The position numbers and the translations under genes are program-made. A DNA stretch of 64,000 bases from JBBSNV01 sp964458605 (GTDB lineage: Bacteria > Pseudomonadota > Alphaproteobacteria > Reyranellales > JAQSWP01), in the NCBI GenBank assembly GCA_964458605.1, contig CAYWLS010000025.1, forward strand, positions 1 to 64,000, read 5' to 3'. Within the stretch, counting starts at the first letter, position 1; every line of letters begins with the position of its first letter. This document shows positions 58,208 to 64,000 of the stretch, piece by piece. The notes beneath the pieces were generated by a model. It worked only from the letters and a program-made list of their open reading frames with translations. It was not told where the DNA came from and searched no databases.

Positions 58208-59767
58208 CTAGTTGGCCAGCACCAGGCTGCCCAGGTTCAGGTAGTAGCCGCTGCCCACCGCCGGCGACCACGACTTGACGCGCTTGGTGACGGCGTACGG
58301 CGTGGAGCACCACAGCAGCGGCACCATCTCGAAGTTCTCGTGCTCGAGCTTGATGAACTTCTGCAGCAGCGCCTTGCGCTTCTCCGGATCGGACATCTGC
58401 TGCTGTTCCTTGAAGATCTTGTCGTATTCGGGGTTCTGCACGCTTTGCGGCGTCCAGGCCGAGTTCGACGCGAACCAGGTATTGATCAGCTCGCCGCCGT
58501 CGTCGGGCGTGCCGGAGGGCGTATAGAAGATGCCGTAGGCCTTGTGGCCGCGCATCATCGACATCCAGCCGTCGGTATCGACGCTCTTGCGATCGATCTT
58601 CAGGCCGACCGCCTCGAGGTTGCCGGCGATCGCTTCGAGCACCTGGGGCGCGCCCGGCAGGGCGGCGAAGGCCTGGGTGTGATAGACGAACGGCACGGTG
58701 GTGCCGGGCTTCACGCCGGCTTCCTTGAGCAACGCCTTGGCCTTGGCCGGGTCGTACGGAATCTGAGCCACGCCGTCGAGATAGCCGAAGGTGCCCGGGG
58801 TGATGATGGTGCTGGCCGGCTCGCAGATGCCGCCCAGGATATTCTTGGCGATGGCCTGGCGGTTGATGGCGTAGGCGACGGCCAGACGAACCCGCTTGTC
58901 GGCGGCCTCCGGGAACTCCTTCTTGTTGAACATGATGCCCGAGGTGCCGGCATAGGGCGACAGGATCACCTTCATGTCCTTGTTGCTGCGCGCCTTGTCG
59001 AGCAGCGCGCCGGTCAGGCCGGTGGCGATGTCGGCTTCGCCGCGCTCCAGCATTGCATAGCGGGTGAACGGCTCGGCCACCAGGCGCTCGGTCACGAACT
59101 TGACCGTGGGAACATGTCCCCAATATTTGTCGTTGGCCTCGAACTTGGTCCACTCGCCCGCCTTCAGGTCGACGAACTTGAACGGACCGGTTCCGATCGG
59201 GTGCTCCTGGAAGCCCTTCGGACCGACTTTCATGTAGTAGTTTTTCGGTACGATATGGGTCAGCGCGTAGCGCGCCGTGGTGAAGAACGCCGGCCAGGGG
59301 TTTTTGAGGACGAAGCGGGCGGTGTAGGGATCGACGGCTTCGACGCGATCGATCGAGTCCTGGAACCCGCGGCGATAGGAATGGGTGCTGTCGGGCGCCA
59401 GGATCTTCTCGAACGTGAACTTCACGTCCTCGGCGGTGAACGGGTCGCCGTTGTGGAACTTGACGTTCTTGCGCAGGTGGAAATCGATCTGCTTGCCGTC
59501 GGGGCTGATGGTCCAGCTCTCGGCCAGGCCCGGATACTTGCCCTTCGCGCCCAGGTCGATCAGGCCGTCGAACAGCATTTCGTCGATCATGTAGTCGGCT
59601 GTCGACACCAGCGAAGTGGGATCGGCATGCTGGGCCAGGATGGCCGTGGCCACCACCACGCTGCCCTTCGGCTCGGCGCTGGCCGGAACCGACAGGGCCA
59701 GCGTCAAGGCCAAAGCCGAGCCCAGAATGGCGGCTGGCCGCCATTTGAATGCGCGCGACATATCCAT
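58208..59767 (-). CDS. Peptide/nickel-type periplasmic binding protein (second of three)
   Basis: A 519-residue family-5 binding protein with signal peptide (ILGSALALTLALSVPASA, cleavage near ASA-EP at residue 32). Conserved blocks are LAESWTISPDGKQIDFHLRK, FHNGDPFTAEDVKFTFEKI, FKFVDLKAGEWTKFEANDKY and MVPLLWCSTPYAV. It is close to the first binding protein of the series, as expected of a recent tandem duplication. Start ATG 59767 (MDMSRAF). It lies 30 bp after the first binding-protein gene. Confidence 0.89.
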   Translation of the reverse strand: MDMSRAFKWRPAAILGSALALTLALSVPASAEPKGSVVVATAILAQHADPTSLVSTADYMIDEMLFDGLIDLGAKGKYPGLAESWTISPDGKQIDFHLRKNVKFHNGDPFTAEDVKFTFEKILAPDSTHSYRRGFQDSIDRVEAVDPYTARFVLKNPWPAFFTTARYALTHIVPKNYYMKVGPKGFQEHPIGTGPFKFVDLKAGEWTKFEANDKYWGHVPTVKFVTERLVAEPFTRYAMLERGEADIATGLTGALLDKARSNKDMKVILSPYAGTSGIMFNKKEFPEAADKRVRLAVAYAINRQAIAKNILGGICEPASTIITPGTFGYLDGVAQIPYDPAKAKALLKEAGVKPGTTVPFVYHTQAFAALPGAPQVLEAIAGNLEAVGLKIDRKSVDTDGWMSMMRGHKAYGIFYTPSGTPDDGGELINTWFASNSAWTPQSVQNPEYDKIFKEQQQMSDPEKRKALLQKFIKLEHENFEMVPLLWCSTPYAVTKRVKSWSPAVGSGYYLNLGSLVLAN

Positions 59768-59797
59768 GTTTCCTCCCGTGCGGGCGTTGAGCCGGCC

Positions 59798-61357
59798 TTA
59801 ATTGAGTTCCAGTTCGTCCAGATTGAGGTTGTAGCCGCTACCCATCGCGGGATGCCACTCCTTGATTCGCTTGCCCACAGCATACGGCGTCGCGCACCAC
59901 AGCAACGGTACCATCTCGACGTTCTGCTGCTCGAGCTTGGCAAACTTGTTGAGCAGCGCCTTGCGCTTCTCGGGATCCGGGTCCTGCTGCTGCTCCTTGA
60001 AGATCTGGTCGTATTCGGGGACCTGGATGCTGTGGTTGGTCCATACCGACTTGGTCGAGAACCAGGTGTTGATCAGTTCGCCGCCGTCGTCGGGCGTGCC
60101 GGACGGCGCGTAGAAGATTCCAGGCTGCTTTCCGCCGTGCATCATCGACATCCAGGCATCGGTATCGACGCTCTGCCGCTCGATCTTGAAGCCTACCGCC
60201 TCGAGATTGCCGGCGATCGCTTCAAGCACCTGCGGCGCTCCCGGCAAGGCGGTGAACGACTGGGTGTGATAGGTGAACGTGACCTTGGTGCCCGGCTTGA
60301 AACCGGCTTCCTTCAGCAGCGCCTTGGCCTTTTCCGGATCGTACGGAATGAGCGGGATGCCCGCGAGATAGCCGAAGGTGCCAGGCGAGAAGATGCTGGT
60401 GGCCGGTTCGCACACCCCGCCCAGGACGTTCTTGGCGATCGCCTGCCGATTGATGGCGTAAGCCACGGCCAGCCGAACGCGCTTGTCGGCCGCTTCGGGG
60501 AACACCGCCTTGTTGAACAGGATGCCCGAGACGCCGGCATAGGGCGACAGGATCACCCGCATGTCCTTGTTGGCGCGCACCTTGTCGAGCAACGCTCCGG
60601 TGATACTGGTCGCGATGTCGGCCTCGCCGCGCTCCATCATCGCGTAACGCGTAAACGGTTCGGCCACCAACCGTTCCGTGACGGTCTTGATCTTGGGCGC
60701 ACCGGCCCAGTAGTTCTCGTTGGCCTCGAATTTGGTCCACTCGCCCGCCTTCATGGCGACGAACTTGAACGGACCGGTGCCGATCGGCTTGTCCTGGAAG
60801 CCGGCAGGACCGACCTTCTCGTAATAATTCTTGGGAATGATATGCGCCAGGCCGTAGCGCGCCGTGGTGAAGAACGCGGGCCACGGATTCTTCAGAATGA
60901 AGCGCGCCGTATAAGGATCGGGCGTCTCGACATGATCGATCGAGTCGACGAAACCACGACGGTAGGCGTGGGTGCTGTCCGGCGCGATGATGCGCTCGAA
61001 GGTGAACTTGACGTCCTCCGACGTGAACGGGTCGCCGTTGTGGAACTTGACGCCTTTGCGCAGGTGGAAGTCGATCTGCTTGCCGTCGGGGCTGATGGTC
61101 CAGCTCTCGGCCAATGCCGGATACTTGCCCTTGCCGCCGATATTGATCAGACCGTCGTACAGCATGTCGTCGACCATGTAGTCGGCGGTCGAGACAACAG
61201 CCGTCGGATCGTTGTGCTGGCTGAGAATCGACGTCGCCACGACGATGTCGCGGTTGGACTGCGCGGCAGCGGACGAAGCCCACGCGGCTAGACCGGCCAG
61301 CAGACCGGCTGCCAAGCCAGTGCGCAGCCGCCGGGACATCGAAAATGACCGTTTCAT
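59798..61357 (-). CDS. Peptide/nickel-type periplasmic binding protein (first of three)
   Basis: A 519-residue exported binding protein, first gene of the minus-strand importer unit. Signal peptide GLAAGLLAGLAAWASSAAA with cleavage near AAAQS at residue 33. Mature motifs parallel its neighbours: LAESWTISPDGKQIDFHLRK, FHNGDPFTSEDVKFTFERI, TGPFKFVAMKAGEWTKFEAN and MVPLLWCATPYAV. Start ATG 61357 has AGGGAGGAGCCT upstream. It is divergent from the ATPase genes across a 203-bp region with palindromic and repeated motifs, so both halves of the transporter are probably coregulated. Confidence 0.89.
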   Translation of the reverse strand: MKRSFSMSRRLRTGLAAGLLAGLAAWASSAAAQSNRDIVVATSILSQHNDPTAVVSTADYMVDDMLYDGLINIGGKGKYPALAESWTISPDGKQIDFHLRKGVKFHNGDPFTSEDVKFTFERIIAPDSTHAYRRGFVDSIDHVETPDPYTARFILKNPWPAFFTTARYGLAHIIPKNYYEKVGPAGFQDKPIGTGPFKFVAMKAGEWTKFEANENYWAGAPKIKTVTERLVAEPFTRYAMMERGEADIATSITGALLDKVRANKDMRVILSPYAGVSGILFNKAVFPEAADKRVRLAVAYAINRQAIAKNVLGGVCEPATSIFSPGTFGYLAGIPLIPYDPEKAKALLKEAGFKPGTKVTFTYHTQSFTALPGAPQVLEAIAGNLEAVGFKIERQSVDTDAWMSMMHGGKQPGIFYAPSGTPDDGGELINTWFSTKSVWTNHSIQVPEYDQIFKEQQQDPDPEKRKALLNKFAKLEQQNVEMVPLLWCATPYAVGKRIKEWHPAMGSGYNLNLDELELN

Positions 61358-61560
61358 AGGCTCCTCCCTGTTGCGATGATCGGTTCTGTGCCGATTTGGC
61401 CGAGTTATGTACCAGCAAAATTCGGTACATTCAAAAATAATTGTATCCGTGAACCTGCGATCAATTGTATCACTGTGTCAAATGAAGAATTGCCCGCGCC
61501 GCAAAGCGATCGGGCAGAATTGGCCGTGGGCCGAATCGAGCGAATGTCTAGGGAGCGCCG
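61358..61560. promoter_or_regulatory. Divergent promoter region of the split peptide-type importer
   Basis: The AT-rich 203-bp region contains the inverted repeat TGTACC (61408-61413) ... GGTACA (61424-61429), TTCAAAAAT at 61430-61438, and two direct copies of AATTGTATC at 61439-61447 and 61463-61471 (24 bp apart). These look like operator half-sites overlapping the promoters of the binding-protein and ATPase genes. The regulator is not identified. Confidence 0.5.
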
Positions 61561-62634
61561 ATGAATTCGATGTTGCAGAATGCCGGGCCGAACAAGGCCG
61601 CCTCCCCTGCCGATGCGGGCGGTGCAGCGGGCCTGGACCAGGGCGAACCGATCCTGCGTGTGCAGGGGCTGAAGACGGTCTTCTTCACCCGGTCGGGCAG
61701 GGTACCGGCGGTCAACGACGTGTCGTTCGAAGTGCGCCGCGGCGAGACGCTGGGGCTGGTGGGCGAATCGGGTTGCGGCAAGAGCGTGACCTCCCTGTCG
61801 GTGCTGCGCCTGATCCCGGAGCGGTCGGGCCGCGTCGAGCAGGGTCGCGTGCTGTACGACGGACGCGACCTGATGAACCTGAGCGACGAGGAGATGCGCC
61901 AGATCAGGGGCGGCGACATCGCGATGGTGTTCCAGGAGCCGATGACGGCGCTGAACCCGGTACTGACCGTGGGCCAGCAGATCATCGAGACCATCCTGCT
62001 GCACGAGGAGATGACCAAGGAACAGGCCCGCCAGCGCGCCATCGACATGCTGCGCCTTGTGCATATCCCGGAGGCCGAGCGCCAGATCGACAACTACCCG
62101 CATCAGCTGTCCGGCGGCATGCGCCAGCGCGCCATGATCGCCATGGCGCTGTCGTGCAACCCCAAGGTGCTGATCGCCGACGAACCGACCACCGCACTCG
62201 ATGTCACCATCCAGGCGCAGATCCTGGAGCTGATGCAGGAGCTGCAGCAGAAGCTGGGCACCGCCATCATCATGATCACCCACGATCTGGGCGTGATCGC
62301 CGAGACCGCCGACCGGGTAGCGGTGATGTATGCCGGCCGCAAGGTGGAAGAAGCCGACGTCCAGAACCTGTTCGACGATCCGATCCACCCCTATACCCAG
62401 GGTCTGCTGCAGGCCATTCCGGGCATGGATTTCGACGCCGACGCGCCGCGCCGGCGGCTCTATGCCATCGAGGGCACGGTGCCGGCGCTGGCCGACCTGC
62501 CGCCGGGCTGCGCCTTCGCGCCGCGCTGCCCCAAGGCGACCGATGTCTGCCGCCAGCTTGTGCCGCCGCTGGAGGAGAAGAAGCCGCGCCATTGGGCCGC
62601 CTGCTGGAACAGTCCGGTGCCGGTTCGGCCGTAA
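61561..62634 (+). CDS. Peptide/nickel-type ABC transporter ATPase, DppD-like
   Basis: A 357-residue ATPase. Walker A is GESGCGKSV at 68-76, the signature LSGGMRQRAMIAMALSCNP, Walker B VLIADEPTTALD, and the switch His is in MITHDLGV. The C-terminal oligopeptide domain carries the Cys pattern GCAFAPRCP...CRQ...WAACW, which in relatives binds a [4Fe-4S] cluster. A Gly/Ala-rich 25-residue leader precedes the domain. It is divergent from the binding proteins and followed 45 bp later by the DppF-like gene; together they power the permeases encoded on the other strand. Confidence 0.9.
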   Translation: MNSMLQNAGPNKAASPADAGGAAGLDQGEPILRVQGLKTVFFTRSGRVPAVNDVSFEVRRGETLGLVGESGCGKSVTSLSVLRLIPERSGRVEQGRVLYDGRDLMNLSDEEMRQIRGGDIAMVFQEPMTALNPVLTVGQQIIETILLHEEMTKEQARQRAIDMLRLVHIPEAERQIDNYPHQLSGGMRQRAMIAMALSCNPKVLIADEPTTALDVTIQAQILELMQELQQKLGTAIIMITHDLGVIAETADRVAVMYAGRKVEEADVQNLFDDPIHPYTQGLLQAIPGMDFDADAPRRRLYAIEGTVPALADLPPGCAFAPRCPKATDVCRQLVPPLEEKKPRHWAACWNSPVPVRP

Positions 62635-62679
62635 GCCGCCAGCCGCCCGACCATCAACGCGCAATCGACGGATCGCCAA

Positions 62680-63684
62680 ATGACCCCCGCTACCCAAGCC
62701 ACCGCCCCTGCCGCCCAGCGCGGCCCGCTGCTCAAAGTCGAGGGGCTGAAGAAGTACTTCCGCGTCGGCAAGAGCTGGTTCGGTCGCAACGCCAAATACG
62801 TCCAGGCCGTGGACGGCGTGTCGTTCCATATCAATCACGGCGAGACGCTCAGCCTGGTAGGCGAGTCGGGCTGCGGCAAGTCGACCATCGGCCGCACCAT
62901 CATGAAGCTGATCCAGCCGTCGGCGGGCTCGATCAAGGTCGAAGGCAAGGAGATCGCCAACCTGTCGCGGCGCGGCATGCAGCCCTACCGGCGTCAGATG
63001 CAGATCATCTTCCAGGATCCGTTCTCCTCGCTCAACCCGCGCATGACCGCGGGCGACATCGTCGGCGAGCCCCTGACGGTGCACGGCGTGGCCAGCGGCG
63101 ACGAGAAGCGCACCCGCGTCGCCGAGCTGTTCCGCCGCGTCGGGCTGCGGCCCGACCAGATGGCGCGCTTCCCGCACGAGTTCTCCGGCGGCCAGCGCCA
63201 GCGCATCGGCATCGCCCGCGCGCTGGCGCTCGGTCCCAGGCTGATCATCGGCGACGAGCCGGTGTCGGCGCTGGACGTCTCGGTGCAGGCCCAGGTCATC
63301 AACCTGATGACCGACCTGCAGGAAGAGTTCGGCCTGTCCTACCTGTTCATCGCCCACGACCTGTCGGTGGTCAAGCACATCAGCCACCGCATCGCGGTGA
63401 TGTATCTGGGCCGCATCGTCGAGCTGGCCGACTGCCAGGAGCTGTTCGCCAATCCGCTGCATCCGTATACCGAGGCGCTGCTGTCGGCCGTCCCTCGCCC
63501 CGACCCGCGCAAGACCCGCAAGAAGCGCATCATCCTCAAGGGCGACGTGCCCAGCCCGATCGCCCCGCCCTCCGGCTGCCGCTTCCACACGCGCTGCCCG
63601 GTGGCGGTCGCCGAGTGCAAGACCAGGATCCCCGAGTTGCGCGAGATCAAGCCCGGCCACTGGGCCGCCTGCCACCTGCGTTGA
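62680..63684 (+). CDS. Peptide/nickel-type ABC transporter ATPase, DppF-like
   Basis: A 334-residue ATPase, partner of the DppD-like protein. Walker A GESGCGKST is at 61-69, the Q-loop lies in QIIFQDPFSSLNPR, the signature is FSGGQRQRIGIARALAL, Walker B is LIIGDEPVSALD and the switch His is in FIAHDLSVV. The C-terminal Cys set CRFHTRCPVAVAEC...WAAC again fits a [4Fe-4S] site. It is followed within 10 bp by an acyl-CoA ligase gene, so ligand uptake and CoA activation are probably cotranscribed here also. Confidence 0.91.
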   Translation: MTPATQATAPAAQRGPLLKVEGLKKYFRVGKSWFGRNAKYVQAVDGVSFHINHGETLSLVGESGCGKSTIGRTIMKLIQPSAGSIKVEGKEIANLSRRGMQPYRRQMQIIFQDPFSSLNPRMTAGDIVGEPLTVHGVASGDEKRTRVAELFRRVGLRPDQMARFPHEFSGGQRQRIGIARALALGPRLIIGDEPVSALDVSVQAQVINLMTDLQEEFGLSYLFIAHDLSVVKHISHRIAVMYLGRIVELADCQELFANPLHPYTEALLSAVPRPDPRKTRKKRIILKGDVPSPIAPPSGCRFHTRCPVAVAECKTRIPELREIKPGHWAACHLR

Positions 63685-63694
63685 GACCTCAGTC

Positions 63695-64000
63695 ATGAAC
63701 CCGTTCAAGGACAAGACCTACGCCCAGGCGCTTGCCTATCTGGCGCAAACCGCGGGCGGCCGCGAAGCCGTGTGTTTCGAGGGTCGACGCTGGACCTTCG
63801 CCCAGGTCAAGCAGGAGGTCGATCGCGCATCGGCCCGGCTGGCCTCGCTGGGCGTCAGGAAGCAGGACAAGATCGGGCTGTGGATGCCCAATCGTCCCGA
63901 GGCGCTGTGGTACTGGCTGGGCGCCGCCCAGATGGGCTGCGTGGCGGCGTTCTTCAATACGCGCCTGACCCAGGACGAGATCGACTACCAGCTGCGCCAG
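63695..64000 (+). CDS. Acyl-CoA synthetase (AMP-forming), sixth ligase, cut by the window end
   Basis: The first 102 codons of a ligase with the family N-terminus MNPFKDKTYAQALAYLAQ, GRRWTFAQVKQEVDRASARL, LWMPNRPEALWYWLGAAQ and NTRLTQDEI. These blocks closely match those of the tandem ligases at 24762-29700 and the one at 48094, so it is another member of the same expansion. The catalytic motifs lie beyond the window. It begins 10 bp after the DppF-like ATPase and so belongs to the transporter's plus-strand unit. Confidence 0.87.
   Translation, partial: MNPFKDKTYAQALAYLAQTAGGREAVCFEGRRWTFAQVKQEVDRASARLASLGVRKQDKIGLWMPNRPEALWYWLGAAQMGCVAAFFNTRLTQDEIDYQLRQ

Noticed and set aside
58028..61291. 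A 1087-residue plus-strand open frame opposite the peptide-binding proteins
   Set aside because: Its repeat-like appearance only reflects the antisense of two duplicated binding-protein genes; there is no start signal or recognisable domain.

Overview
The window is high-GC, densely coded DNA from an alphaproteobacterium, most likely a free-living Rhodospirillales- or Hyphomicrobiales-like organism with broad organic-acid catabolism. This rests on codon bias, the glmU-glmS pair divergent from gph, a tRNA-Val(CAC) with encoded CCA, and intergenic double-palindrome elements. I see no phage, insertion sequence, CRISPR or plasmid signature.

Region 1 (1-4905) is housekeeping: glmU-glmS on the minus strand (UDP-GlcNAc supply), divergent gph, tRNA-Val and a small tyrosine/dual-specificity phosphatase. 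Region 2 (4906-14540) is mixed accessory metabolism: three SDR oxidoreductases, a Rieske oxygenase behind a TetR regulator with a clear palindromic operator, and a plus-strand run of M20 peptidase, GNAT acetyltransferase and N-acyl-D-amino-acid deacylase. Two small exported or membrane proteins follow, and a double palindromic repeat closes the region.

Region 3 (14543-33391, minus) is the most interesting part. Thirteen genes are packed with 4-bp overlaps or short gaps and could be one transcript of about 19 kb: acyl-CoA dehydrogenase, four-domain rhodanese, alpha/beta hydrolase, three acyl-CoA ligases in tandem, a DszC/HpaH-like acyl-CoA dehydrogenase homologue, three tandem paralogous ion-transporter-like permeases, and a molybdoenzyme/ferredoxin/anchor trio that looks like SoeABC (cytoplasmic sulfite dehydrogenase). 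I infer import of one or more organosulfur carboxylates, CoA activation, release of sulfite or sulfane sulfur, and oxidation of sulfite to sulfate.

Region 4 (33912-43721) holds a biotin-dependent carboxyltransferase, an FAD fumarate-reductase-family enzyme, two paralogous FadR-type GntR regulators, an SDR that has lost its catalytic residues, and another ligase/dehydrogenase/SDR set. It ends with a free-standing 72-residue biotin carrier; no biotin carboxylase is present. Region 5 (43748-51920, minus) repeats the region 3 theme on a smaller scale: two sulfonate/nitrate-type binding proteins, acyl-CoA ligase, DszC-like enzyme, ABC ATPase, ABC permease and a fourth copy of the unusual permease. 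A divergent MocR-type regulator (52151-53533) is its likely controller.

Region 6 (53682-64000) is a peptide/nickel-type ABC system with three binding proteins in tandem, DppB and DppC permeases and a multifunctional-enzyme-2-like SDR on the minus strand. The two ATPases and a sixth acyl-CoA ligase (cut by the window end) are divergent on the plus strand. Stem-loops follow several binding-protein genes. Overall, the window behaves like an island of repeated cassettes, each joining uptake, CoA ligation and flavoenzyme oxidation. Gene-family assignments come from motifs read by eye and from memory of the families; no database search was run.
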